A stretch of 64,000 nt of DNA. It comes from Bacillus sp. UNC438CL73TsuS30 (lineage in GTDB: Bacteria; Bacillota; Bacilli; Bacillales; Cytobacillaceae). This document shows, in pieces, positions 37,301-45,430 of the stretch; position 1 is the first letter of the stretch, and each line of letters opens with the position of its first letter. The stretch spans positions 126,760-190,759 of the forward strand of contig NZ_KI535295.1 of NCBI RefSeq assembly GCF_000482325.1. The letters are read 5' to 3'. The notes beneath the pieces were generated by a model. It was not told the DNA's origin and ran no database searches. It saw only the letters and a list, made by a program, of their open reading frames with translations. The translations under genes were made by a program, and so were the position numbers.

Positions 37301-38086
37301 TTAGATTTAGTAAGATTGTCTAAATCCGTATTAGTTGATTCACCCTATGCTGGAGAAATACAGGATCGATTGACATGGGAATATATCCACCGGGATGCTG
37401 TGGCCAATCGTTCGAAACAATCCGTTTCAGAAATGAAACGGCAAAGGGAAATTTCGGATGAACAGAGTGGTTCCGACCTTATTCGAAGATTTCACAAGCC
37501 GATTTTAAAGCGGCCGAAGTTTATGCAAGAAAAACAATTGACTCCTGCGGAGCGTGGTACAGCTCTTCATATGGTGATGCAGCATGTTGATTTAACAAAA
37601 CCAGTCAGTGTTGAGTCGATCCAAGCACAAATAAATAATATGGTCGTTAATGAATTATTAACCGCTGAACAAGCACAGGTAATCGATCCCCAGTTAATTG
37701 TTCCATTCTTTACATCGGAATTGGGGGAAAGGCTGTGCGCTGCGAAAGAGATTAACCGTGAAGTTCCTTTTACCATATCACTCCCTGCAGAAGAGGTATA
37801 TATGAATTGGAAAGACGAAACGGAATCAATCTTTGTTCAAGGGATTATTGATTGTATATTTGAAGATGACCAAGGGCTGGTACTGATTGATTATAAATCA
37901 GATGGAATAACGGACCGATATAAAGGCGGATTTGAGCAGGCAAAACCGATCCTACATGAACGTTATAAAGTGCAAATAAATTTATATACTAAGGCAATTG
38001 AGCAAATTTGGAAAAGAAAAGTGAATGAACGCTATTTGTTTTTCTTTGATGGTGCCCATATTCTAAATCTGGACAATAAGCAATAA
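34301..38086 (+). CDS. addA: AddA subunit of the AddAB helicase-nuclease
   Basis: A 1261-residue UvrD-family helicase with nuclease. Walker A is AAAGSGKTAV near residue 34, the Walker B motif is FVDEYQDTN near 412, then VGDVKQSIYRFR, and the late helicase motif TIHSSKGLEF near 814. The C-terminal nuclease motif is VLIDYKSDG near 1194. It provides 3'-5' translocation and cuts one strand. The ATG at 34301 with AAAGGAGAG is preferred over an upstream in-frame codon. Confidence 0.97.
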   Translation: MSKLMIPPMPEGATWTEDQWKAIMAKNKDILVAAAAGSGKTAVLVERIIQKILSTDDPIDVDELLVVTFTNASAAEMRHRIGEALEKAIDQDPESRHLRKQLSLLNKASISTLHSFCMEVIRKYYYLIDVDPGFRIADETEAQLIRDEVMDELFEEQYGRPENEAFFTLVDSFTNDRNDAALMDIVRSIYDFARSNPEPEKYLESILKMYDVTSITKIENLPFIGALLYDIELQLEAAKEMIMSCLEIAKQPGGPHPRSENFLDDLNVIDTLISAKRDSWQTLYNAMQAWSFSRAKPVKGDEYNKDLTEKAQKLRDKAKKKLTDLKDELFFRKPESFLRDMEEMYPLIETLVRLVSDFSERFEKEKKEKGLVDYADLEHNCLQILTGEITNEGEFLPSSAALAYKKHFKEIFVDEYQDTNMVQETILKLVANENELNGNLFMVGDVKQSIYRFRLAEPNLFLGKYNRFRHDGELSGLKIDLARNFRSRKEVLDGTNFLFKQIMGVKVGEIEYDEAAELRNGAPYPEEEPYPVELLLVDLNKERKETQGIEDEGDTSEAEFDAVDLEKSQLEARVMASKIKELVSSGRQVYQTKTKASRPLMYRDIVILLRSMTWAPQILEEFKQQGIPIYANLSTGYFEATEIRIMLSLLRVIDNPYQDIPLASVLRSPIVGLNEEELAKIRIHKKRGSFWDAVHAFSRSTEAENTEVFFEKVRRFSEFLNEWRAIARKGALSELIWQLYRDTHFYDFVGGLPGGKQRQANLNALYDRARQYEQTSFRGLFRFLRFIERMIERGDDLGAARALGEQEDVVRVMTIHSSKGLEFPVVFVAGMSRNFNMSDIRNSYMLDKEYGFAAKYVNVEKRITFPSLPQMAFKRKKKMEMLAEEMRVLYVALTRAKEKLYLLGTVNDAGKKIDQWNDGAGNQEWLLRDYERASASCYMDWIGPALVRHQDCADLRVSENKDLQTSNEIMCHPSAWEISILTSENLKNQEIGDESEQDDNLDLVRLSKSVLVDSPYAGEIQDRLTWEYIHRDAVANRSKQSVSEMKRQREISDEQSGSDLIRRFHKPILKRPKFMQEKQLTPAERGTALHMVMQHVDLTKPVSVESIQAQINNMVVNELLTAEQAQVIDPQLIVPFFTSELGERLCAAKEINREVPFTISLPAEEVYMNWKDETESIFVQGIIDCIFEDDQGLVLIDYKSDGITDRYKGGFEQAKPILHERYKVQINLYTKAIEQIWKRKVNERYLFFFDGAHILNLDNKQ

Positions 38087-38089
38087 ACT

Positions 38090-38135
38090 AAAAAACGACA
38101 TAAACCAGTTCAGAGGTTTATGTCGTTTTTTAATT
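38090..38135. terminator. Bidirectional terminator between addA and gerPF
   Basis: Long stem AAAAAACGACATAAACC / GGTTTATGTCGTTTTTT. The right side reaches the gerPF stop codon region. Confidence 0.92.
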
Positions 38136-38348
38136 GTTTCCGACTGTAGGCTGATCAATAAGATCGGTATCAAGCACATTTGTACCGCTAATACCATTGT
38201 TCGCAACGATGATTCCTCCTGTATTAAATCCTCCGGAGCCACCGTAAGTCTTTGCAGTGCTCTTTGGTGAAATATAAACCGTATCACCAAATTGAACAAT
38301 TCCTCCACTCACCGTAACGATTTGTACAGGACCAATAATTGCTGGCAT
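38130..38348 (-). CDS. gerPF: Spore germination protein GerPF
   Basis: A 72-residue protein beginning MPAIIGPVQIVTVSGGIVQF and rich in Gly, Asn and Thr, matching GerPF. It is the last gene of gerPABCDEF. GerP proteins sit in the spore coat and let germinants pass through it. The ATG at 38348 fits AAAGGA upstream; an ATG at 38357 overlaps it. It is paralogous to GerPA at the other end of the operon. Confidence 0.92.
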   Translation of the reverse strand: MPAIIGPVQIVTVSGGIVQFGDTVYISPKSTAKTYGGSGGFNTGGIIVANNGISGTNVLDTDLIDQPTVGNN

Positions 38349-38393
38349 CAAAAACATCCTTTACCATAAAAATGTCTAAGGTTACATATGCGG

Positions 38394-38783
38394 CTATTGC
38401 ATATCTTGTTCATGCCCAAAGGGGAGTTCTTGCCGGATATGTTTTACTCTAGCCTCCATTGAAATATTTCTACTGTTACCTACATGTAAAATCGATGATG
38501 ATGAAATACCAATAATATCAATATTTTTTACTTTAATCATTGGTTTTGGATTGTGAGGTATGAATGAAATGGCTTCGTTGATAGGCGGTAATGGAATAGT
38601 TTTTTTAAAAACGGTATAGGTTGAGAAATTTCCCTCATTTCCATAAAATCTTTCAGCTTCCCTTTGAACCGCAATAGCGCGGGAGAATCCATTAACGATA
38701 CAGGAATCCCCAAGCTGAATAATTGAGGAGTAGGATAGGACCATTACATTTAATTGGTCAACATTAGACGTTCGTTGTAGCAT
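38394..38783 (-). CDS. gerPE: Spore germination protein GerPE
   Basis: A 129-residue protein with the GerPE features: two related blocks, VLSYSSIIQLGDS near the N-terminus and IIGISSSSILHVGNS towards the C-terminus. Both echo the (S)SS-hydrophobic-x-GD/N motif seen across GerP proteins. It overlaps gerPD by 20 bp. Confidence 0.9.
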   Translation of the reverse strand: MLQRTSNVDQLNVMVLSYSSIIQLGDSCIVNGFSRAIAVQREAERFYGNEGNFSTYTVFKKTIPLPPINEAISFIPHNPKPMIKVKNIDIIGISSSSILHVGNSRNISMEARVKHIRQELPFGHEQDMQ

Positions 38784-38970
38784 AACCAGGGGTCACATCC
38801 GGTTCAAGCGGAACAAATGGTCCGATAATCAAGGATTCAGCAGGAGTATCAAATGCGGATGCTAATTGAATCGTTTGGGTATCACCCACAAGGACTAAGG
38901 AGGAACTGGCAACACCAGTAATTTGTATGTTTCCAACAACGAGCTCGCGGTTATAAACTTCAAGGTTCAT
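38764..38970 (-). CDS. gerPD: Spore germination protein GerPD
   Basis: A 68-residue protein with the GerP motif ITGVASSSLVLVGDT. The size and place between gerPC and gerPE fit GerPD. The ATG overlaps the gerPC stop by 4 bp, indicating translational coupling. Confidence 0.9.
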   Translation of the reverse strand: MNLEVYNRELVVGNIQITGVASSSLVLVGDTQTIQLASAFDTPAESLIIGPFVPLEPDVTPGYATTNV

Positions 38971-39584
38971 TCGATATTCATTCCTTTCACATTATCCGGT
39001 AAATTATTGAAAAAGGTATAAACACCATTCTGAATTTCCTGTTTTAGTAATTCAATAATCCGATTTTCCACTAATGCTTTATTTTCGTCTGATTGCTCAT
39101 TAACAGGAATCGATTTTAAGTGATACTCAATTCGATTGGGAAGCTGCTTTATTATATCCTGTTTTATGAAAGATAAATAGGACTCATTTGGCTGGAGCCT
39201 TAATTGTTTTTCGGTATCCTCAATTATTAGAGGTAGATCTGTTTCCAAATATCGATAAATCGCCTCTTCAATTTTCATGGACCGCTGCATTTGAGCCTTT
39301 GGAGATATTGGGGTATTCAAAGATTGACCTTGGATGGCAAAATCTTCAATTCCGGATAAGTCATTAGGATTAAGGCCAATCGAAAGCGTGCCTTCAAGGG
39401 TTTCAACCTTCAACTGATCAAATTTATATTCAATTGTATCTACATGAATCGTTGGTTTTTCCCCTATTTGCTTTAGGTCGTTCTGCATTTTTTGCAATGC
39501 CTGTTCTAATGCTGCAATCCTTTTTTCTTGTGTTTGAATGCATGATAGCAGCCACTGGATGTATTGGTAAAAATCCTGATACAT
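38967..39584 (-). CDS. gerPC: Spore germination protein GerPC
   Basis: A 205-residue, mostly helical protein with an N-terminal coiled-coil segment (about 14-42) and a conserved block THVDTIEYKFDQLKVETLEG-like region (about 45-65, visible as HVDTIEYKFDQLKVETLEG). It is the largest protein of the operon and matches GerPC in size and position. Confidence 0.9.
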   Translation of the reverse strand: MYQDFYQYIQWLLSCIQTQEKRIAALEQALQKMQNDLKQIGEKPTIHVDTIEYKFDQLKVETLEGTLSIGLNPNDLSGIEDFAIQGQSLNTPISPKAQMQRSMKIEEAIYRYLETDLPLIIEDTEKQLRLQPNESYLSFIKQDIIKQLPNRIEYHLKSIPVNEQSDENKALVENRIIELLKQEIQNGVYTFFNNLPDNVKGMNIE

Positions 39585-39674
39585 TTAAATCACCCCGTCT
39601 AGTCGTCTCCCTACCCTAAATAAATGTATATGCGGAACGACCCAAGACATGCCAATTATTTTGATAACAGGATT

Positions 39675-39920
39675 TTACTCATCCGTTCTTACCGGTGCCT
39701 GCAATGGAACAGCCGGTGCCAAGATTTGTGAGGACTGTGCTATAGGGACTTCACCGGGCTTGATGGCTTGCGGTGCCGGTCCCGTAAACCCGCCAGTGTT
39801 ATACAAATAAGCGGCCGGTTTAATGATACCAGCACTGCCAATTTGCAATACAGAGGAATTGGTAATCCCGCCAATTTTGATAAAATTAATTTGAATGGAC
39901 TGCTGGATGTAAAAATTCAT
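39675..39920 (-). CDS. gerPB: Spore germination protein GerPB
   Basis: An 81-residue protein starting MNFYIQQSIQINFIKIGGIT with the GerP motif NSSVLQIGSAG and a Pro/Ala-rich C-terminus. Length and order match GerPB. Confidence 0.9.
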   Translation of the reverse strand: MNFYIQQSIQINFIKIGGITNSSVLQIGSAGIIKPAAYLYNTGGFTGPAPQAIKPGEVPIAQSSQILAPAVPLQAPVRTDE

Positions 39921-39937
39921 TCTAGATCACCCATTCA

Positions 39938-40159
39938 TTACATATTAAAGGCATTTGCTTGATCAATCATGTCTGGATCCGTTGTATTAGTGGAACTTAA
40001 ATTGTTATGGACGTTTAAACGTTCCCCCGTATTAAAGGAACCTGCTCCAGAGAATGTTTTTGCTGCGGCAAAGGGCATAATTTTATAAACATCTCCAATG
40101 TGAAAAACTGAACTGTTTCCCAGTGTAATAACCTGGGCAACTCCAACAATGGCCGGCAT
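39938..40159 (-). CDS. gerPA: Spore germination protein GerPA
   Basis: A 73-residue protein with MPAIVGVAQVITLGNSSVFH and FSGAGSFNTG, matching GerPA. It is the first gene of the operon. The ATG at 40159 has AGGGTG upstream; a TTG three codons earlier is less likely. A sigma-K promoter lies about 35 bp before it. Confidence 0.93.
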   Translation of the reverse strand: MPAIVGVAQVITLGNSSVFHIGDVYKIMPFAAAKTFSGAGSFNTGERLNVHNNLSSTNTTDPDMIDQANAFNM

Positions 40160-40191
40160 AATCAACACCCTTTTTTATAGGTTTCTTAACT

Positions 40192-40219
40192 TATCATATG
40201 TATAGGCGGATATAATGTG
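40192..40219 (-). promoter_or_regulatory. Sigma-K promoter of gerPABCDEF
   Basis: On the minus strand, CAC then 16 bases then CATATGATA, an exact fit to the sigma-K -10 consensus CATANNNTA with a weak -35 AC. The gerP operon is known to be sigma-K dependent in B. subtilis. Confidence 0.8.
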
Positions 40220-40345
40220 ATTCATTCGCCCAAAAAATTTGGGCTCTAAAAATTACAGGCCATTTTGTGTGATATGGATCACAAAACTATTCTTAATTTA
40301 AGTTTATAATTATAAAAATAGTAAATATTAAAGTGGGTGAAGAAA

Positions 40346-40741
40346 ATGAATTATCAATTTAAGACACTTTATAATGAAATTGGCGGACAAGAAACAATTG
40401 ATCAGCTTGTTAATGCCTTTTATCCACGTGTATATGATGATAAAGATTTAAGGCCATTATTTGAGGGCGATATGAGTGAAATTATGAGAAAACAGCGCAT
40501 GTTTTTGCCACAGTTCTTAGGGGGGCCAGCGCTATACAGCCAGGAATTTGGACCACCGGCGATGCGCGATCGGCATCTGCCTTTTGAAGTGACACCTAAA
40601 AGGGCAAGGGCTTGGCTCCGTTGTATGTGGGAGGCATTTCAGGAAATTGGCCTGGATCAAAATCCGGCCGGATTAGCTTTTTATGACCGTTTAACACAAG
40701 TTGCCGGAATCATGGTTAACAGTCCAGATTCGGATGAATAA
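40346..40741 (+). CDS. yjbI: Group II truncated haemoglobin (YjbI-like)
   Basis: A 131-residue truncated globin with LYNEIGGQETIDQLVNAFYP, the haem-region motif FLPQFLGGP and MRDRHLPFEVTP containing the proximal His. The downstream AWLRCMWEAF carries the Trp typical of group II. The family binds oxygen and scavenges NO or peroxide. In B. subtilis yjbI lies elsewhere next to yjbH, so its place beside gerP is a rearrangement. The ATG at 40346 has GGGTGA upstream. Confidence 0.92.
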   Translation: MNYQFKTLYNEIGGQETIDQLVNAFYPRVYDDKDLRPLFEGDMSEIMRKQRMFLPQFLGGPALYSQEFGPPAMRDRHLPFEVTPKRARAWLRCMWEAFQEIGLDQNPAGLAFYDRLTQVAGIMVNSPDSDE

Positions 40742-40750
40742 TTATAGGTT

Positions 40751-40790
40751 TAATTCCTCTTGCTGATTCAGGCAGGGGGATTTTTCATTT
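40751..40790 (+). terminator. Probable terminator of the globin gene
   Basis: Imperfect stem TTCCTCTTGC / GGCAGGGGGA with TTTTT after it. Confidence 0.55.
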
Positions 40791-40950
40791 TAGTGATATA
40801 GGATGAAAGTCCAATTTCCTGCAAAAATAATCAATAGTTATGCGTTAAAAAGAATAAATAGTTCAAAGGGACTATCATTTTTGGTAGTAAATAAGAAAAA
40901 GGTCGGGTATTCTCCAAGAGGAAAACGTTCTATGATGGGATTAAGAGATC

Positions 40951-41060
40951 AGTCGGTATAAGAAAGACACTGAACTCGATAAAGGCAAAGCTGATGAAAA
41001 TCAGTGACGCAAAGCTACAGGGGCTAAGGTGCTACGCACGATGCCAGCCAGTTACCGAAA
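40951..41060 (+). promoter_or_regulatory. c-di-GMP-I (GEMM) riboswitch
   Basis: The segment contains AAAGGCAAAGCTGATGAAAA, then GTGACGCAAAGCTACAGGG, GCTAAGG, and GATGCCAGCCAGTTACCG, the ordered conserved blocks of the GEMM-I aptamer, including the GAAA loop and the ACGCAAAGCY block. CGGTA (40954) can close with TACCG (41053). An intrinsic terminator follows, then the CpaF-like gene, so it probably gates that gene by c-di-GMP level. Confidence 0.92.
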
Positions 41061-41132
41061 GATCAGGGTGTTTTATCACAAGTATTTTTTAGAAAGCATA
41101 GGCATTCTATGTTCTGAAGAGTATTGTGTCTA

Positions 41133-41170
41133 CAACCCCCCCTTTAGGTAAAGGCGGGGTTATTTTTTTT
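41133..41170 (+). terminator. Riboswitch-controlled terminator
   Basis: Stem AACCCCcCCTTTA / AAAGGCGGGGTTA followed by eight T residues, placed between the aptamer and the ribosome site of the next gene. Confidence 0.88.
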
Positions 41171-41191
41171 GGGGAAAGGCAGGGTGTATTC

Positions 41192-42283
41192 ATGGGTTTA
41201 ATAAATCAAAATAAAAGAAACCAAAGTGGCGGTGAGGCAGCTAAAAAGGCATCTTTTGTTAAACTCAATTCATCCTCTCCCAATTTTGCGAATCACAAAG
41301 CAAGTTGTAATCAAGAATTACTATTCGATTTGGCAGATTTCTGCCAGCTTAAACAACTTCTATTAGATAATGACGTTTCGGAAGTAATGGTGAATGGTCC
41401 TAATCAGGTATACTGTGAACGGAAAGGGAAACTGATTTTAACATCCATCCAATTTCACGATAATAAACATGTTATTAGATTAATAGAAAAAATGATTGCC
41501 CCGCTTGGGCGAAGAATTGACGAGAGTTCACCAATGGTGGATGCAACGCTTCCAGATGGGTCGCATGTGAATGCAATTATTCCTCCATTAGCAATTAATG
41601 GACCGGCTATTACGATTCGAAAGATTTCAAAGGAATCTTATAAAATGAATGATTTAATTAATTTTGGTACAGTAACAGAGGATATTGCAGTTTTCTTGAA
41701 CGCATGCGTAAAAGCCAGGCTTAATCTGTTTCTCAGCGGTGGGACAGGTTCAGGTAAAACGACTACTCTCAATGCTCTAAAGAGTTTTATTCCGAAGGGT
41801 GAACGCTTGATAGCGATTGAGGAAAAAGAAAAGGCAGCGACTGACCATATTATGGTTGATGAGATTCGCGGTGAGGAAGCCTTTGATTTACTTCAGGCTC
41901 TGAATACATGTAACACTGGGGCTCTGGCCGCAGGACATTCCAATTGCCCAAGGGATATGATTACTCGTTTGGAAACGATGGTGCATATAGCAAGGGTGGA
42001 TTTAGAGGTAAGGGCTACTCGAAACCTAATCGCAAAAGCACTTGATGTGATTATTCATCAGACCCGTTTAACGGATGGATCTAGAAAAATAATCAGTATT
42101 GCAGAGGTTTTAGGTGTGGAAGGTGATAGAATCTTATTACAGGAGATTTTTACCTTTAAACAAGAAGGAATCAATCGCGAAGGGAAAATTATCGGTCGTT
42201 TGGTACCGACTGGCGTAAGGCCAAAATTTTATAAGCAGCTTGAAGCAACAGGTATATCCATGCCGACTTCTTTATTTCATTAA
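41192..42283 (+). CDS. CpaF/TadA-type secretion ATPase, shortened, orphan
   Basis: A 363-residue type II/IV secretion ATPase of the CpaF branch. It has the N-terminal VSEVMVNGP block, Walker A (GGTGSGKTTT, near 183), HIMVDEIRGEEA, AGHSNCPRDMITRLETMV, and the C-terminal TGVRPKF motif. Compared with normal CpaF, the stretch between IAIEE and DHIMVDEIRG (about residues 208-222) lacks roughly 35 residues that hold the Asp box and an Arg-rich segment. No pilin, TadB/C or prepilin-peptidase gene is nearby. It sits behind a c-di-GMP riboswitch. AGGGTG precedes the ATG at 41192. Confidence 0.85.
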   Translation: MGLINQNKRNQSGGEAAKKASFVKLNSSSPNFANHKASCNQELLFDLADFCQLKQLLLDNDVSEVMVNGPNQVYCERKGKLILTSIQFHDNKHVIRLIEKMIAPLGRRIDESSPMVDATLPDGSHVNAIIPPLAINGPAITIRKISKESYKMNDLINFGTVTEDIAVFLNACVKARLNLFLSGGTGSGKTTTLNALKSFIPKGERLIAIEEKEKAATDHIMVDEIRGEEAFDLLQALNTCNTGALAAGHSNCPRDMITRLETMVHIARVDLEVRATRNLIAKALDVIIHQTRLTDGSRKIISIAEVLGVEGDRILLQEIFTFKQEGINREGKIIGRLVPTGVRPKFYKQLEATGISMPTSLFH

Positions 42284-42374
42284 CAATATTGTCAGGATTT
42301 AAGCCCTAATTTTTAGTAATTTTAATTTGCCTGTGATATGATAGTTTGGACTATACATAAGGAGGCAAATTTAC

Positions 42375-42734
42375 ATGATTCACGCACATATTACGACATG
42401 GATTGTAGCACTTATTTTATTTTTTGTTGCGCTTTCTTTACATAAAAGTGGCAAAACAAAAGGTGTGAAAATTGTCCAAATGATTTTAAGATTATTTTAC
42501 CTATTGATTATTGCAACTGGTGTTGGTCTGCTGTCGCAGGTATCTATTATTGACTGGAAATATATTTTAAAAGCAGTAGCTGGACTATGGGTAATCGGAA
42601 CCTTTGAAATGATTTTATCACGGGTAAAAAATGATCGTAGGACTTCCGTTTTTTGGATTCAGTTTGTTGTAGCTTTCGCCCTTGCTTTATATTTAGGATT
42701 TGCCGTACTGCCAATGTCTTTCCTACATCCATAA
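42375..42734 (+). CDS. yisL: DUF1516 membrane protein YisL
   Basis: A 119-residue protein with four hydrophobic helices, beginning MIHAHITTWIVALILFFVAL. It matches the YisL (UPF0344/DUF1516) family in sequence and size. Function is unknown. AAGGAGGC lies before the ATG and a TATGATAG-type -10 is about 40 bp upstream. Confidence 0.92.
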   Translation: MIHAHITTWIVALILFFVALSLHKSGKTKGVKIVQMILRLFYLLIIATGVGLLSQVSIIDWKYILKAVAGLWVIGTFEMILSRVKNDRRTSVFWIQFVVAFALALYLGFAVLPMSFLHP

Positions 42735-42764
42735 AAAAAACTGCCTTTATTGGCAGTTTTTTTA
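42732..42764. terminator. Bidirectional terminator between yisL and yisN
   Basis: Stem AAAAAAACTGCC / GGCAGTTTTTTT, touching the yisN stop codon. Confidence 0.88.
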
Positions 42765-43325
42765 TGAAATCATTTTCTCAATGATTAACCTTTTCCCTGT
42801 ATTCAATGTAAATTCAAATCGATCATTGACCTTTTCAAAATAGAAAAAATGGTGCTGTACATTGCAAATTTGTTCCTGATTATCAAAAACAATAAAATTT
42901 ACCCCATCCTTACGCTGTTCCTCTGATAAGAAAGATAAATGGTTATAGCAGTAGATACAATCATAAATAGAAAAACCTAATGAGTTGAGGGTAGTGACAA
43001 ATTGAAAAAAGGCATCATCATTAATCCCTTCAAGCAATCTCTCCAGTGAATACACCAAATGCTTCCTGATTCTTACCTGATCATGGTCACGAAGCATAAT
43101 GACTTCGTTTCCCAAACGGATTTTTCCTGACTCAAATAAAATCCCTCTTCTCCAGCGATTCATCCGGAAGATTTCCATTTCTTGCTGATGAAAATCTTCA
43201 AGCATGTTTGCTTCTTCCGTTTCTTCATCAAAGAAAATCCATTGATCATTTATTTGCTCAACAGTTCCCTCGTTAAAGGCTCTCTGTTGATTATCATAAA
43301 GTTTATTTCGCTGCTGTCGATTCAT
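42762..43325 (-). CDS. yisN: DUF2777 family protein YisN
   Basis: A 187-residue protein starting MNRQQRNKLYDNQQRAFNEG, with an aromatic-rich central region (DDAFFQFVTTLNSLGFSIYD) and HHFFYFEKV near the C-terminus. The position between yisL and asnO and the sequence fit YisN. The ATG at 43325 has GGAGGTTT directly upstream. Function unknown. Confidence 0.75.
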   Translation of the reverse strand: MNRQQRNKLYDNQQRAFNEGTVEQINDQWIFFDEETEEANMLEDFHQQEMEIFRMNRWRRGILFESGKIRLGNEVIMLRDHDQVRIRKHLVYSLERLLEGINDDAFFQFVTTLNSLGFSIYDCIYCYNHLSFLSEEQRKDGVNFIVFDNQEQICNVQHHFFYFEKVNDRFEFTLNTGKRLIIEKMIS

Positions 43326-43493
43326 GTTTAAACCTCCGTGCCAAATGCTTTCATCTTCTTTGTTGACATCTTCTTGCAAATTTATAACTTGGTATACCAT
43401 TTTATTTGGACAATTAACCAATTGCTTTGGGCTGAATACACTAAAACATGTAATTGAAAATGGAGTTACAGTAGTAGAAAGGAGCCAACTACC

Positions 43494-45341
43494 GTGTGCG
43501 GGATATCTGGATGGGTAGATTTTGAAAAATTATTAAAAAATGAAACAGAAACAATAGCAAAAATGGCCAATACACTTGCAAAAAGAGGCCCTGATGAAAC
43601 GAACATCTGGACAAATACACATGTTGGTTTTGGACATAAGAGACTCATTGTTGTCGACCCAGAAGGGGGAAGACAGCCAATGTCAAAACAAAAAGAAGGC
43701 ATTGTGTATACCATTTGCTACAACGGAGAATTATACAACACAGAAGATTTACGTAAAATTCTCCTTACTAAAGGATATTCTTTTAGGGGTCATTCTGATA
43801 CAGAAGTTCTGTTAACTGCCTATATAGAATGGGCGGAAGAGTGCGTAAATTATTTAAACGGAATTTATGCGTTTGCTGTTTGGGACAGTAAAAAGGAACA
43901 GCTATTTATTGGACGGGACAGATTAGGGGTAAAACCACTCTTTTTCATGGAACACAAAAAAGGGTTACTTTTTGCATCAGAATTAAAAGCAATCCTTACG
44001 CACCCCGAAATCAAAACAGAACTCGACCGTGAAGGGCTGGCCGAGATTCTTGGTACGGGACCATCAAGGTCACCAGGTTCAGGGATTTTTAAGGGAATGA
44101 AAGAGCTGCGGCCGGCACATGCATTGACCTTTTCAAAAGATGGCCTAAAAACTTGGCGTTATTGGAACGTGAAAAGTGAAGAACATAAAGATTCGGTGGA
44201 GGAAACAGCAGAAAAGGTACGTTATCTAGTAACAGATGCAGTGACGAGACAGCTTGTTTCAGATGTTCCATTATCCACATTTTTATCAGGCGGGCTTGAC
44301 TCGAGCATTATAACGGCGATTGCAGCGAAAGGCTTTCAAGACCAAGGGAAAGGGCAGCTCCATACGTACTCAATTGACTATGAGGGCAATGATCTCCATT
44401 TTGCCGCAAATGAATTCCAGCCGGATGCAGATGGAAAGTACATCCAAATGATTATCGACAAATTTAATACCTCACATCATAACAAAATGATTTCACAGCA
44501 AAAACTAGCAGACGATTTGATCGAAGCGGTTCATGTCAGGGATTGCCCTGGAATGGCGGATGTAGACTCCTCCTTGCTCTGGTTCTGCAAGGAAATCAAA
44601 AAGGATTTCGTTGTTAGTCTTTCAGGAGAATGTGCAGATGAAATTTTTGGCGGCTACCCATGGTTTCATCGGAAACAAGACCTTGAACGTGCGGGGTTTC
44701 CATGGATGCGTTCCGTTTTTGAAAGGGAAAATTTATTGAACCAAAACTGGCGGGGAAAATTAAAACTATCTGAATATGTAATGGAAAAGTATCAGCAAGC
44801 GGTAAAGGAAACACCGAGCTTACCGGGAGAAAGCGTGGAAGAGGCAAAACGACGGGAGCTATTTTATATTAATATGACTTGGTTCATGACCACCTTGCTT
44901 GACCGCAAGGACCGAATGAGTATGGGGGCCAGCCTTGAGGTCAGAGTTCCTTTTGCCGATCATCGTCTTGTTGAATATGTCTGGAATATTCCATGGGATG
45001 TGAAGATGTACCGAGGAAGGGAAAAAGGGATTCTCCGTAAGGCATTTGAAGGGATATTACCCGAAGAAGTTCTTTATCGAAAGAAAAGTCCTTATCCCAA
45101 AACACATAATCCGGAATATACTGCTATGATCCAAAAACGAATGGTAGAGATTTTAAAGGATAAATCATCAGCTCTTCATGAATTTTTTGATAAGACCTTA
45201 TTACAAAGTATTGTTGATTCCGGGGGAGAATCCTTTAAAGAACCATGGTTTGGTCAGCTGATGACAGGGCCGCAGCTGTTAGCTTATTTTGTTCAATTAC
45301 ACACATGGTTTAAAGACTATAATATTAACATAGTAAATTGA
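43494..45341 (+). CDS. asnO: Glutamine-dependent asparagine synthetase AsnO
   Basis: A 615-residue class II asparagine synthetase. The nucleophile Cys2 is in MCGISGWVDF, and the amidotransferase domain has YNGELYN. The synthetase domain has the PP-loop FLSGGLDSSI near residue 261. It makes Asn from Asp, Gln and ATP. Start is a GTG at 43494 with AAAGGAGCC. In B. subtilis asnO is the sporulation-linked paralogue at this position, and the length agrees. Confidence 0.95.
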   Translation: MCGISGWVDFEKLLKNETETIAKMANTLAKRGPDETNIWTNTHVGFGHKRLIVVDPEGGRQPMSKQKEGIVYTICYNGELYNTEDLRKILLTKGYSFRGHSDTEVLLTAYIEWAEECVNYLNGIYAFAVWDSKKEQLFIGRDRLGVKPLFFMEHKKGLLFASELKAILTHPEIKTELDREGLAEILGTGPSRSPGSGIFKGMKELRPAHALTFSKDGLKTWRYWNVKSEEHKDSVEETAEKVRYLVTDAVTRQLVSDVPLSTFLSGGLDSSIITAIAAKGFQDQGKGQLHTYSIDYEGNDLHFAANEFQPDADGKYIQMIIDKFNTSHHNKMISQQKLADDLIEAVHVRDCPGMADVDSSLLWFCKEIKKDFVVSLSGECADEIFGGYPWFHRKQDLERAGFPWMRSVFERENLLNQNWRGKLKLSEYVMEKYQQAVKETPSLPGESVEEAKRRELFYINMTWFMTTLLDRKDRMSMGASLEVRVPFADHRLVEYVWNIPWDVKMYRGREKGILRKAFEGILPEEVLYRKKSPYPKTHNPEYTAMIQKRMVEILKDKSSALHEFFDKTLLQSIVDSGGESFKEPWFGQLMTGPQLLAYFVQLHTWFKDYNINIVN

Positions 45342-45384
45342 GTTAAAATTTGGATTTCAAACCATAATTCGATTAAAATTGGTT

Positions 45385-45415
45385 TAGGGAAGAGGGAGAA
45401 CCTCTTCCCTTTTTA
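45385..45415 (+). terminator. Terminator between asnO and the amylase-like gene
   Basis: Perfect stem GGGAAGAGG / CCTCTTCCC with TTTTT. It ends only about 16 bp before the next start codon, so transcription of that gene must read through it or initiate just ahead. Confidence 0.88.
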
Positions 45416-45430
45416 AGGGAGGAACAATAT

